Shown: positions 52,043 through 60,715 of the stretch, piece by piece
Layout: the number at the start of each line of letters is the position of its first letter
Position numbering within the stretch: the stretch's first letter is position 1
Assembly: GCF_025567305.1 (NCBI RefSeq)
Contig: NZ_JAOQJP010000002.1
Location: forward strand, 253,786 to 317,785
DNA: 64,000 nucleotides
From: Lentihominibacter butyricus
GTDB taxonomy: Bacteria; Bacillota; Clostridia; Peptostreptococcales; Anaerovoracaceae
Direction: 5' to 3'
Translations under genes and position numbers: made by a program
The notes under the pieces: generated by a model
Told to the model about the DNA's origin: nothing
Database searches by the model: none
Seen by the model: only the letters and a program-made list of their open reading frames with translations

Positions 52043-52687
52043 TTATTCCCAAAATGCGACCGCTCTGATCGGTGCGCCGTCTGCGTTTTCCCACTTCAGC
52101 GGCAGTGCGAAGAACCAGAACAGATCATCTCCGCACTTGTCCAGATCCTTGAGATTCTCGATATTCACGATCTCATGCTCTCTGAAAAGCTTCTTGTGTA
52201 TAGGCAGATCTTCGTCAGGTATCGGATCTATGCCGATGACATCGAGACCGACGCCCTTCTTGTCTGTCGTCAGTATAAAGTTTACCACATCATCGTCGAT
52301 GCATGGATAATCTTTGTAATAATCTTCTGTTCCCCACCTTGCGTCCCAGCCGAGGTTGAACAAGAGATAATCAGCTTCAACAGCCTTGCTGCCGTATTTC
52401 GTGATCCTGTCGATCGTTATCGTCTCGCCCTCCTTGAGATCTCTGCAGTCGATGACGAGAGCCCTTCCTACGAACTGGCTGACAGGGAAAGCGTCCAGCG
52501 TCGTTCTGTCAGCAAACAGATGATTCGGCGGGTCCATATGAGTTCCGGTATGCGAATACATCGTCATCAGTGTTTCCTTGAAGCCGTCCTTCTCATAGGT
52601 GTTGGCCTGCTGCAGCTTCGGCTTTTCCGTTCCCGGGTATACCGGCATTTCCTCAGAAATAACATGTGTCAGATCGATAACTTTCAT
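52043..52687 (-). CDS. Cyclase family protein (kynurenine formamidase-like)
   Basis: Metal-dependent hydrolase of the cyclase fold, 214 residues. VIDLTHVISEEMPVYPGTE opens it, and HTGTHMDPPNH is the metal-binding HxGTHxD motif. LLFNLGWDARWGTEDYYKDYP and the ALPLKWENADGAPIRAVA end are typical. Possible substrates include formyl-kynurenine or other cyclic or N-formyl amides. It sits between the permease and the decarboxylase. Confidence 0.9.
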   Translation of the reverse strand: MKVIDLTHVISEEMPVYPGTEKPKLQQANTYEKDGFKETLMTMYSHTGTHMDPPNHLFADRTTLDAFPVSQFVGRALVIDCRDLKEGETITIDRITKYGSKAVEADYLLFNLGWDARWGTEDYYKDYPCIDDDVVNFILTTDKKGVGLDVIGIDPIPDEDLPIHKKLFREHEIVNIENLKDLDKCGDDLFWFFALPLKWENADGAPIRAVAFWE

Positions 52688-52778
52688 TTTGCACCTCCTG
52701 TTTGGATTTCAGATTTGGTTTTTATTCTTTGAGTCCGGCGCGCTCTGCGCCGGCAAACTTACATGTCCGGCGGTATAC

Positions 52779-54149
52779 TTAGTTTTTCTCACTTTCCGCC
52801 TGTTCTTTTTCTCTCTCCATTTTAGCCGCATTCGGCTTCGCATAGAACTGGTAAAAGAGCATCAGTATCGCGAAGAACACCAGTACACATATCGCAGTCT
52901 CAAGGCTCGAGATGAACGATGAGTAAAACAGCACTCCGCAGCCTATCAGAGCGATAACGAAGAAGAAAGTCTTTCCCTTGAGCTTCCATGGAAGCGCTGC
53001 GTATTCTTCAGGGAATTTCTTCTTATATGCATAACTCGCTATAACGGTTATTATCAGACAGACGATACCGCACGCACATGCTACGTTTGCCAGCATGGTA
53101 TACGCATTCTCGAACTGCGGCACGATGCCCATCAGCAGAAGCAGCACGCCGATCACGAACGCAACCGTGAGTCCCACATGAGGAACGCCTCTCTTGTTCA
53201 CTTTGCCGAATGCCTTAGGCACTACACCGTGAAAGCTCATGCCGTAAAGAAGTCTCGATACTGCGAAGATCTCGCCTATCAGACATGTCACGCATGCTAT
53301 CCATGCAGCAATATTCAGCACCATACCTGCCGCATTTCCGAATACATACTGTGCCGCGATCGTAAACGGCGAAGCCATCGTCGAGTATTCCTTGTAATTT
53401 ACAAGACCAAGACATACCAGTATCGCTGCGGCATAAAGAAGAATGATCGTCACGAACGCCCAGAACATCGCACGCGGCATGATCTTTGCATTCTTAACTT
53501 CACCTGCGGCAGCCAGAAGCGATAGCGGCCCCATGTACGCGTACGTCCCCGCACAGATCGCCAGTACCACGCCTTTTGCACCAAACGGAGCGAACGGCGA
53601 GTAATTGCTCCTGTCCACATTCCCCGTAAGGATACCCGCAACGGTGAACACCACCATTATACCTACGAGTACGATTATCAGACCCAGCTGAGTCTTGCCT
53701 GTAACATCTCCGCCCAGGAGGGTCACCACGAATACCACCGCCAGCAGACCTATGCCCCAGATAACCGCCGACACATCAGCATTGTCCGTCCACATAAAAA
53801 AGTAATTCGATATGTACCCTGTTCCCAGACCTACAGAACCCAGGAAAACCACATCCATCGCGATATTCCCGAACGCCGCGAACACGCCCCAGCGCGGTCC
53901 GAGCACGCGCTTGCTCCAGTCATGCATCGAACCTGCGACCGGCATACCGACCGCCAGCTCTGTCGCGTTCATACATACACACATCAGCATCAGACCTGCG
54001 ATCGCATATGCGATGACGCATGACGGTCCTGCCTGCTCCGCACCGGAAGCCACCATCAGGAATATGCCGTCTCCGACTACCGCGCCTACACCCAGCGCCC
54101 AGATCTGCCAGAAGCCCATTTTCTTGTTCAGGCTGTCTCCACTTTGCAT
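52779..54149 (-). CDS. APC superfamily amino acid permease
   Basis: Twelve-helix amino acid transporter of 456 residues. GFWQIWALGVGAVVGDGIFLMVASG is the APC helix-1 motif split here as GVGAVVGDGIF, and GPSCVIAYAIAGLMLMCVCM follows. It is the first gene of a minus-strand operon (permease, cyclase, decarboxylase), divergent from a PucR-type regulator. GGGAGG precedes the ATG. Confidence 0.9.
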   Translation of the reverse strand: MQSGDSLNKKMGFWQIWALGVGAVVGDGIFLMVASGAEQAGPSCVIAYAIAGLMLMCVCMNATELAVGMPVAGSMHDWSKRVLGPRWGVFAAFGNIAMDVVFLGSVGLGTGYISNYFFMWTDNADVSAVIWGIGLLAVVFVVTLLGGDVTGKTQLGLIIVLVGIMVVFTVAGILTGNVDRSNYSPFAPFGAKGVVLAICAGTYAYMGPLSLLAAAGEVKNAKIMPRAMFWAFVTIILLYAAAILVCLGLVNYKEYSTMASPFTIAAQYVFGNAAGMVLNIAAWIACVTCLIGEIFAVSRLLYGMSFHGVVPKAFGKVNKRGVPHVGLTVAFVIGVLLLLMGIVPQFENAYTMLANVACACGIVCLIITVIASYAYKKKFPEEYAALPWKLKGKTFFFVIALIGCGVLFYSSFISSLETAICVLVFFAILMLFYQFYAKPNAAKMEREKEQAESEKN

Positions 54150-54214
54150 ATTGCACCTCCCATTATAATAAGTTCACTGCTTTCCACGTCGACAAGAAGC
54201 ATTTTGATAATGTG

Positions 54215-54243
54215 ATGATACAATGAGCCGGCTGAGTGCACAA
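54215..54243 (-). promoter_or_regulatory. Promoter of the permease operon
   Basis: Minus strand TTGTGC (54238-54243), 17 bases, TATCAT (54215-54220). Confidence 0.55.
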
Positions 54244-54250
54244 CGTCTAA

Positions 54251-54279
54251 TTGTCTGAACATTTTTTAAATTTTTTAAT
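54251..54279 (+). promoter_or_regulatory. Promoter of the PucR-type regulator
   Basis: TTGTCT (54251-54256), 17 bases, TTTAAT (54274-54279). Its -35 lies 7 bases from the divergent promoter, so one regulator could control both. An inverted TTGTAT/ATACAA pair lies at about 54285-54318. Confidence 0.5.
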
Positions 54280-54426
54280 ACATTTTGTATGAAAATGGTG
54301 TATCATATCCGTATACAATCGACATTAACGTACGAGTCCGGCATTGCTGCCTTGTCCAGTATGCGAATCAGCATCCCGGTGCATATGTTTGTCGGACTCG
54401 TTTATAAAACCGCCAGGGAGGTGCAA

Positions 54427-55962
54427 ATGTTCACGATCAAGGAATTTCTGGGGATGGATCTCATCCCGTGGTATAAAAATCTCACTTCTGCCGGTCTCCC
54501 GGAAGATCGTCCGATCGAGCACGTTTCCGTCAACGACCTGCCGCTCGACGATTTCATACGCAAAAACGAAATGGTCATCAGTATCGCTACGCCTTATATC
54601 GAGGAGGAAGCACTGATGACCGAATTCATCAAAGGCCTGATCGAAGCCAAGGCCAGTCTTTTTCTTCTCGCCCTGCCTTCAAACACGATGGAGCTGAGCG
54701 ACGCCAATGCAAAGCTGGCACAGGACGGCGGCCTGCCGATACTGCTGATCCCGTGGGACGTGCGCTTTGCAGATATCGTAGAAACGGTTCTCGACAGACT
54801 GCACAAGGACTACAATACCGCTGTAGACAAAATGAAAAAGCTGCAGGAGGATATGCTCAAAAGCTTCCTCAACGGCTCCGACATAGCCGCTGCAACGCAG
54901 ATAATCCACCGGGCGCTCGGCTGCAGGATCGTGATATCAGACAGCAGCGGCAATATTATCAGCGGCTCCGGCAGGACCGCGGAAATGACTGCGCTGCAGC
55001 TCAAGTCGAACGGGCATCTTTACGGATGGCTTTTCCTCGACGGCATGAAGACGCAGAAAAGCCTTGATCTGCTGGCGAGCACGCTTTCCCCGCTGCTTTC
55101 TCTCTGGTTCTACCGCGAGGAGATCATCGCGACCACGCAGAGCATGGCAAAGGAGGATCTTATCTGGCGACTCGCGAACGGCGGAGACCCCGGTTCAGAA
55201 AAAATCATGCGCTCCGCAAAGCTTATGGATCTGCACCTCGGCCGCACGTACGCGTGCATCGTCGGCCGCGTGCGGCTCGGCGCGAACAGCTCGGACGACT
55301 GGCAGAAAAACTGGATCGACTCCAACATGAACACAGTGCGCAGCATCTTTGCCGAAACTGCACGTTCACTCGACCGTGAGGTGATGGTGACACACCACAA
55401 CAATGCGATCATCATTTACTTCGAGGTCTCACCGGCCTCCGGCAAGACGCAGATCGCACATTTTCTCGACCTTATCGAGGAAAGGTTACGTTCGACATCG
55501 AAAAGACTTCTTTTTTCGTGGGGCATCAGCGAGATCCGTGACGGGGCTACGGATTTCAGGAATTACTATCTTCATGCAAAGCTCGCGGAGGAGCTGTGTG
55601 CGAACGACAACAGGCTGGGCCGCCGGTACTACTACGAAAACACGCTCATATACAACATGATGTCGCTGCTTTCCTCCGATGAGGAAGTGATGAGCAACGC
55701 ATACAGGATAATCTCTCCACTGGTAGAATACGACAAGAAACACGGTTCCCAGCTCATCGATACACTGCGCACATACCTGATATGCAAGAATATATCCGAA
55801 GTTGCCAGGAGGCTGGGCAGACACAGGCAGACGCTGCTGTACCAGCTGCAGAGGATCGAGGATCTGACCGGACTTTCGCTGAAAAACAGCGATGAACTCT
55901 TTCTGCTCGAATGCTGCATGCGCCTGCAGGTCGGCTTCACAGCCGTCGGCTCGGACGCCTGA
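54427..55962 (+). CDS. PucR family transcriptional regulator
   Basis: Cytoplasmic regulator of about 511 residues: an N-terminal PucR domain (FTIKEFLGMDLIPWYKNLTS onward), a GGDEF-like middle region, and a C-terminal helix-turn-helix with the PucR signature NISEVARRLGRHRQTLLYQL followed by RIEDLTGLSL. ATG 54427 is chosen for GGGAGG four to nine bases upstream; the 46 residues in front are non-homologous. It is divergent from the permease-cyclase-decarboxylase operon and probably controls it in response to an amino acid or purine-like ligand. Confidence 0.88.
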   Translation: MFTIKEFLGMDLIPWYKNLTSAGLPEDRPIEHVSVNDLPLDDFIRKNEMVISIATPYIEEEALMTEFIKGLIEAKASLFLLALPSNTMELSDANAKLAQDGGLPILLIPWDVRFADIVETVLDRLHKDYNTAVDKMKKLQEDMLKSFLNGSDIAAATQIIHRALGCRIVISDSSGNIISGSGRTAEMTALQLKSNGHLYGWLFLDGMKTQKSLDLLASTLSPLLSLWFYREEIIATTQSMAKEDLIWRLANGGDPGSEKIMRSAKLMDLHLGRTYACIVGRVRLGANSSDDWQKNWIDSNMNTVRSIFAETARSLDREVMVTHHNNAIIIYFEVSPASGKTQIAHFLDLIEERLRSTSKRLLFSWGISEIRDGATDFRNYYLHAKLAEELCANDNRLGRRYYYENTLIYNMMSLLSSDEEVMSNAYRIISPLVEYDKKHGSQLIDTLRTYLICKNISEVARRLGRHRQTLLYQLQRIEDLTGLSLKNSDELFLLECCMRLQVGFTAVGSDA

Positions 55963-56187
55963 GATGCCGGATGCATTCGGCAGACTCAAGTACGGCGGGC
56001 AGATGCGAAGCGCCGTTGATCCGGTACATTCATGCGCGGGATGTGCTGTTCGATACGTCACGACGCTGTGACCGGAACCCCGGCATGCCGCACCCTGCGA
56101 CTTTGCATGAAACGCTCGGAACCCCCGGCATGCCGCGCTCTGCGCCTTTGCATGAAACGCTGGGAAGCGATTTTGTTATTTAAATAC
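55963..56187. other. GC-rich intergenic region with tandem repeat
   Basis: GC-rich after the pucR-type gene, including ATGCCGG words. It contains the 44/45-base tandem repeat listed separately. No gene. Confidence 0.5.
56073..56161. repeat. Two-copy tandem repeat, 44/45 bases
   Basis: Copy 1 at 56073-56116 and copy 2 at 56117-56161 differ at five substitutions and one inserted C. Both contain CGGCATGCCG palindromes and CTTTGCATGAAACGCT. The inverse of 16 bases of copy 2 also occurs at 7482-7497. Confidence 0.9.
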
Positions 56188-56216
56188 TTTATCACGCTTC
56201 CATGATATGGTATACT
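56188..56216 (+). promoter_or_regulatory. Promoter of the CoA-transferase gene
   Basis: TTTATC (56188-56193), 17 bases, TATACT (56211-56216). A second candidate, TTGACC/TATTAA (56243-56248/56265-56270, spacer 16), lies closer to the gene. Confidence 0.5.
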
Positions 56217-56301
56217 TGTGAATAAAGTATCAATTTTAAGAATTGACCTGAATTCGAGAATCAATATTAAAACATTTTAGTAGAAATGGGGAAATTTTAA
56301 C

Positions 56302-57657
56302 ATGGAGAATTTAAGAAAAGAATATGAGAGCAAGCTCATAACTGCAGAAAACGCAGTGAAACTCGTCAAGTCAGGCGACTGGGTGGACTTCGGATGGGGT
56401 GTCGGCATCCCTTACGATCTCGACGCTGCGCTGGCTGCAAGGATAAAGGCTGAGGATCTTTACGACCTCAAGTTCAGAGGCGGTATCGCGCTGAGAGTCC
56501 CTGAGATCTTCAAGATCGAAGACGCTCCGAAGCACCTCTGCTGGAACAGCTGGCACATGACAGGTATCGAGAGAAAGGCTGTTGGCCAGGGCATCGCGTA
56601 CTATGCGCCGATCAGATACTCCGAGCTGCCTAGATACTACAGAGACCTTCCTGATCCGGTAGATATCGCGATGTTCAGAGTCGCTCCGATGGATTCCGAC
56701 GGATATTTCAACTTCGGACCGAGCGCTTCACACATGGCTGATATGTGCAGCAGAGCAAAGTGCATCGTCGTGGAAGTGAACGAAAACATGCCGGTCGCAC
56801 TCGGAAGCAAGGTGGGAGGAGAAAAGATCCACATCTCAGAGATCGACCACATCGTGGAGAGTACGAACACTCCTATGGAAGAGCTCGGCGCAGGCCCTAC
56901 GAATGAGATCGATGAAAAGGTCGCACAGTTCATCGTTGAGGAGATCCCTAACGGCGCATGCCTGCAGCTGGGTATCGGCGGCATGCCTAACGCAGTAGGC
57001 TCACTGATCGCACAGTCAGACCTCAAGGATCTGGGAGTGCATACGGAAATGTACGTTGACGCTTTCGTCGACATCGCTATGGCCGGAAAGATCAACGGTT
57101 CATGCAAGACTATCGACAAGGGCAGACAGGCATACGCTTTCGGAGCAGGAACGAAAAAGCTTTACGATTACATCAACAACAACCCTGAATGCCTGAGCGC
57201 ACCTGTAGACTACACGAATGACATCAGAGTAGTCGGTGCTATCGACAACTTCATGTCCATAAACAATGCGGTAGACATCGACCTGTTCGGTCAGGTAAAT
57301 GCCGAGTCCGCAGGGATCAAGCACATCAGCGGAGCAGGCGGTCAGCTCGACTTCGTGCTCGGCGCATATCTTTCCAAGGGCGGAAAGAGCTTCATCTGCT
57401 GCTCGTCGACTTTCAAGGACAAGCAGGGCAACGTGAAGTCAAGGATCAAGCCGACGCTCACAGAAGGCTCGATCGTTACGGACACAAGAACTAACACACA
57501 TTACGTGGTCACAGAATACGGCAAAGTAATCCTCAAGGGACTGACTACATGGGAAAGAGCTGAAGCGCTCATCTCGATCGCTCACCCTGATTTCAGAGAA
57601 GAGCTCATCAAAGACGCTGAAAAGATGGGTATCTGGAGACAGAGCAACAAGCGCTAG
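56302..57657 (+). CDS. Butyryl-CoA:acetate CoA-transferase family protein
   Basis: Family I-like acyl-CoA:acetate (or 4-hydroxybutyrate) CoA-transferase. 451 residues. WVDFGWGVGIPYDLD, QLGIGGMPNAVGSLI and the catalytic Glu region GQVNAESAG are present, as is HISGAGGQLDFVLGAYLS. The chain resembles But of gut butyrate producers more than Cat2, but the two groups overlap. GGGGA lies ten bases upstream. Monocistronic, ended by the terminator at 57689. It suggests fermentation to butyrate or a similar short-chain acid. Confidence 0.88.
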   Translation: MENLRKEYESKLITAENAVKLVKSGDWVDFGWGVGIPYDLDAALAARIKAEDLYDLKFRGGIALRVPEIFKIEDAPKHLCWNSWHMTGIERKAVGQGIAYYAPIRYSELPRYYRDLPDPVDIAMFRVAPMDSDGYFNFGPSASHMADMCSRAKCIVVEVNENMPVALGSKVGGEKIHISEIDHIVESTNTPMEELGAGPTNEIDEKVAQFIVEEIPNGACLQLGIGGMPNAVGSLIAQSDLKDLGVHTEMYVDAFVDIAMAGKINGSCKTIDKGRQAYAFGAGTKKLYDYINNNPECLSAPVDYTNDIRVVGAIDNFMSINNAVDIDLFGQVNAESAGIKHISGAGGQLDFVLGAYLSKGGKSFICCSSTFKDKQGNVKSRIKPTLTEGSIVTDTRTNTHYVVTEYGKVILKGLTTWERAEALISIAHPDFREELIKDAEKMGIWRQSNKR

Positions 57658-57688
57658 TCCGGCCGGAAAATCTACAAATCGACAAATT

Positions 57689-57734
57689 AAAAACGCACCG
57701 CACTGACATGTATGTACAGTTTGGTGCGTTTTTT
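57689..57734. terminator. Bidirectional terminator
   Basis: AAAAACGCACC (57689-57699) pairs with GGTGCGTTTTT (57723-57733). It separates convergent genes and has A/T tails on both sides. Confidence 0.88.
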
Positions 57735-57745
57735 ATAATACGATG

Positions 57746-59413
57746 CTACTGCTCCAGTTCCTGAAGCGCCTCCACGAAAGTAGGCAGGAACTGCTTTTTC
57801 CTCGACACGATGCCCCTGAGCACGATCTTTTCATGATCTTCCGGCACATTGAAAGCATCCCTTGCAGTCTCTTCCGCCATTTCTCCGTGGCACAGCAGCT
57901 CGGTGCTCGCCTCGACGATGTTCGTCATCATCAGGAACATCATATCCAGCCCCTGGCTCCTCATCACAGTTTCAAGGCTCGGTTCGACTTTTGCTCTGAT
58001 ATTGTCGAGCTCGTCCTGATCCATCGATGTCACCTGGCTCACCCCGAACGAATATCCGTCATTTGAGAAGATCTTGAAATCCTGATAGCAGATCTCCTCA
58101 GCCGTCTTGCTCTGCAGGCTGCTCGACGCCTCGAACATCCGGTGTGCAAACTCTTCGATATTTATGCCTGCCAGCTCTGCCAGCTTTTCACAAGTCTTCC
58201 TGTCAACAGGTGTGCATGTAGGCGATCTGAACATCAGCGTATCGGAAATTATCGCAGATGCGAGCAGTCCCGCCGTCGTCGGGCTCGGCGTGATGCCCTG
58301 TTCTGTGTACATCTGATAGATTATCGTCGCGGTGCATCCCACCGGCTGGTTCCTGAAAAACACCGGTCCCAGCGTTTCGAACCCGCCGAGCCTGTGATGG
58401 TCTATGATCCCCAGCACCTCTGCCCGTTCGATGCCGTCGACCGCCTGACTCACCTCGTTGTGATCCACCAGTATCACCTTTTTACGATGTATATTGAGCA
58501 GTCGTCTTCTCGAAATCAGTCCGAGATACATCCCGTTCTTGTCGATCACAGGGAAGTTGTGGAATCTGTTGGTCTTCATCATTTCCTCGACGTCCTCGAG
58601 CGAGTCTGTCAGCTGGAAAGTCATCAGATTTTCGTGTGTCATGCAGAAGCTGACTGGGATACTCTGGTTGATGAACCTCGCTGTCGTGAAGGTATCGTAC
58701 GGCGTGCTGATGATGATGCAGCCTCTGTCTTCCGCCAGCTTTTTTATCGTTTTCGTCGGCGTCGATCCCTGGCACATTACCAGACATTTCGCCCCCAGCT
58801 CTATTGCCGTGAAGTGCGTCTCGAAACGGTTTCCGGTCACTACCAGGTCATTCTCCTCTATGAAGCCCTCCATTATATCCGGACTGGAAGCCGCGATCGT
58901 CACCTTGCCCTTTTCAAACACTTCGTTGTGGTCGCCGCATATTATCCTGCCGTTAAGTGTCTCTGCGATGCTCGAAAATCTCGTTCTGGCTGTCGCCAGC
59001 ACATGGCTGTCGCTTTCGTCCATATATGACTTGGCGATATCCGTTATCGAAACGATCCCCTGCACCCTGCCGTCCGACAGCACCGGCACCGACCTCGCGT
59101 CCTGCTCGGCCATCAGCTCCCATGCTCTCTTTATGGAATCATCGTTGTCTATGCCTGCGATCATGTTGAGGTCTATATCACTGATATCCGGCTGCACCGT
59201 GCCCAGATACAGCGGCACCTCCACTCCAAAGTACTTGAGTACGAACTTCGTTTCCTCGTTCACGATCCCCGCCCTGCAGGCGATGTAATCGGCATCGCCG
59301 CTCTGGTTCCTCAGCTCCGCATAGGCTATCGCCGAGCAGATCGAATCGGTGTCCGGGCTCTTGTGCCCTATGACAAAAACTTTATCTTTGGTATGCGTGT
59401 CTTCGTTATTCAT
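57746..59413 (-). CDS. ppaC: Manganese-dependent pyrophosphatase with CBS and DRTGG domains
   Basis: Family II inorganic pyrophosphatase, cytosolic. 555 residues from ATG 59413 (GGGAG about 15 bases upstream). FVIGHKSPDTDSICSAIAY has the DHH-family metal site. Two CBS blocks (about 70-120 and 250-300) flank a DRTGG domain, so adenine nucleotides should regulate activity. GIIDHHRLGGF completes the second metal motif, and SRKKQFLP near the C-terminus carries the substrate-binding SRKKQ. It matches the CBS-PPase type known from Clostridium. Confidence 0.93.
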   Translation of the reverse strand: MNNEDTHTKDKVFVIGHKSPDTDSICSAIAYAELRNQSGDADYIACRAGIVNEETKFVLKYFGVEVPLYLGTVQPDISDIDLNMIAGIDNDDSIKRAWELMAEQDARSVPVLSDGRVQGIVSITDIAKSYMDESDSHVLATARTRFSSIAETLNGRIICGDHNEVFEKGKVTIAASSPDIMEGFIEENDLVVTGNRFETHFTAIELGAKCLVMCQGSTPTKTIKKLAEDRGCIIISTPYDTFTTARFINQSIPVSFCMTHENLMTFQLTDSLEDVEEMMKTNRFHNFPVIDKNGMYLGLISRRRLLNIHRKKVILVDHNEVSQAVDGIERAEVLGIIDHHRLGGFETLGPVFFRNQPVGCTATIIYQMYTEQGITPSPTTAGLLASAIISDTLMFRSPTCTPVDRKTCEKLAELAGINIEEFAHRMFEASSSLQSKTAEEICYQDFKIFSNDGYSFGVSQVTSMDQDELDNIRAKVEPSLETVMRSQGLDMMFLMMTNIVEASTELLCHGEMAEETARDAFNVPEDHEKIVLRGIVSRKKQFLPTFVEALQELEQ

Positions 59414-59490
59414 TATTATCGTATTTCTCCCACTAAAAATCTCTGTGCTGTGCCGTCGTCTGCGCTTTACGCGAGTTCCGGCTTGCAGAT

Positions 59491-59520
59491 AGTATATCAT
59501 ATATATATGTAGCTCTACAA
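59491..59520 (-). promoter_or_regulatory. Candidate promoter of the pyrophosphatase gene
   Basis: Minus strand TTGTAG (59515-59520), 18 bases, TATACT (59491-59496). Confidence 0.5.
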
Positions 59521-59591
59521 AGGGGGAAGGTCATTTTCAGGCCCTCTGAAATGTAAATTTTCTGTGAAGACGGTGAAGCCGCAAATATTTA

Positions 59592-59620
59592 TTCCACAGC
59601 CACGGTATTTATGTTAGAAT
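59592..59620 (+). promoter_or_regulatory. Candidate promoter of thrH
   Basis: TTCCAC (59592-59597), 17 bases, TAGAAT (59615-59620). The -35 is weak. Confidence 0.45.
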
Positions 59621-59741
59621 TATTTCATGCAAAGATGCAGGTGTCCGACGATCGTGAGCGTTATGGAAAACCGGCACTGTGCAGATTTGCATAACTGACA
59701 GCAGATCTAAAATGCATTTATTCAATATAGGAGGTATCATA

Positions 59742-60341
59742 ATGAATATAGTTTGTTTAGACATGGAAGGCGTACTTATCCCTGAGATCTGGATCGCATT
59801 CGCCGAGGCAACGGGCATCGAGGAGCTGAAGAGAACGACTCGTGACGAGCCGGATTATGACAAGCTCATGGAGTACAGACTCGACATCCTCAGAAAGCAC
59901 AACCTGGGAATCAAGGAAATACAGGAAACTATCGGTAAGATGGACCCGATCCCGGGCGCAAAGGAATTCCTGGATGAACTGAGAAGCATCACTCAGGTGA
60001 TCATCATCAGCGATACATTCGAACAGTTCGCTCAGCCTATGATGGAAAAGCTCGGCTGGCCTACTCTGTTCTGCAATTCTCTCGAGATCGCAGAGGACGG
60101 CACGATCCTGAAGCATAAGATGCGCTGCGAAAAGTCAAAGTACACTACAGTAAAGGCTCTGCAGTCGATCGGCTTCGAAACTATCGCAAGCGGCGACAGC
60201 CACAATGATATCGGCATGATCCAGGCAAGCAAGGCAGGCTTCCTGTTCAAGAGCACAGACGCTATCAAGGCGGAGTATCCTGAGCTTCCTGCTTACGACG
60301 AATACGACGATCTGCTCGAAGCTATCAAGGCAGCGCTTTAA
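59742..60341 (+). CDS. thrH: ThrH-type phosphoserine phosphatase/homoserine phosphotransferase
   Basis: HAD-family phosphatase of 199 residues acting on phosphoserine and able to move phosphate to homoserine in some bacteria. VCLDMEGVLIPEIWIAFAEATG is the ThrH hallmark (here from CLDMEGV), VIIISDTFEQFA has motif II and ASGDSHNDIGMI motif IV. ATG 59742 has AGGAGG seven bases upstream. Monocistronic, with a strong terminator after it. Confidence 0.93.
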   Translation: MNIVCLDMEGVLIPEIWIAFAEATGIEELKRTTRDEPDYDKLMEYRLDILRKHNLGIKEIQETIGKMDPIPGAKEFLDELRSITQVIIISDTFEQFAQPMMEKLGWPTLFCNSLEIAEDGTILKHKMRCEKSKYTTVKALQSIGFETIASGDSHNDIGMIQASKAGFLFKSTDAIKAEYPELPAYDEYDDLLEAIKAAL

Positions 60342-60715
60342 TCCGAAGGCCTTGGCCCAGGACTGCGGAAACCGCGAAGAGAGTGCCGCATTGCCGGTGA
60401 AGATGCTCAGTGCACCGATTCGCAGGTCTTAACTTAGAGCCGCGGGAACAACTCAAATAGTAATCGACCCCGTCACACAGCTTTTCAAGATATCACGGGC
60501 TGTGCTGACGGGGTTTTTGTCTTTTTTCGATCTTTTGGGGCTCTTTTTTGAGGTGTCATTTTTGCGGGATCCGGAAAATCTGCTGGGAACCAGCGCAGCG
60601 TATTTCCATAATATGTCATCCACCGGCAATCGGCACGACGTTTGCTTCCATAATATATCGCCCAACAGCATATCACTGCAATCACCTTACTCAGGCTTTT
60701 CTTTTATTCAGGAAT
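60342..60715. other. Intergenic region after thrH
   Basis: Contains the thrH terminator. TTCCATAATAT occurs twice (about 60604 and 60655), meaning unknown. No gene. Confidence 0.45.
60468..60518 (+). terminator. thrH terminator
   Basis: CCCCGTCA (60468-60475) pairs with TGACGGGG (60506-60513), continuing CACAGC/GCTGTG, then five T (60514-60518). Confidence 0.9.

Larger units (their letters stand above)
59414..59741. other. Divergent region between ppaC and thrH
   Basis: Carries the two promoters listed. No further element was seen. Confidence 0.5.
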
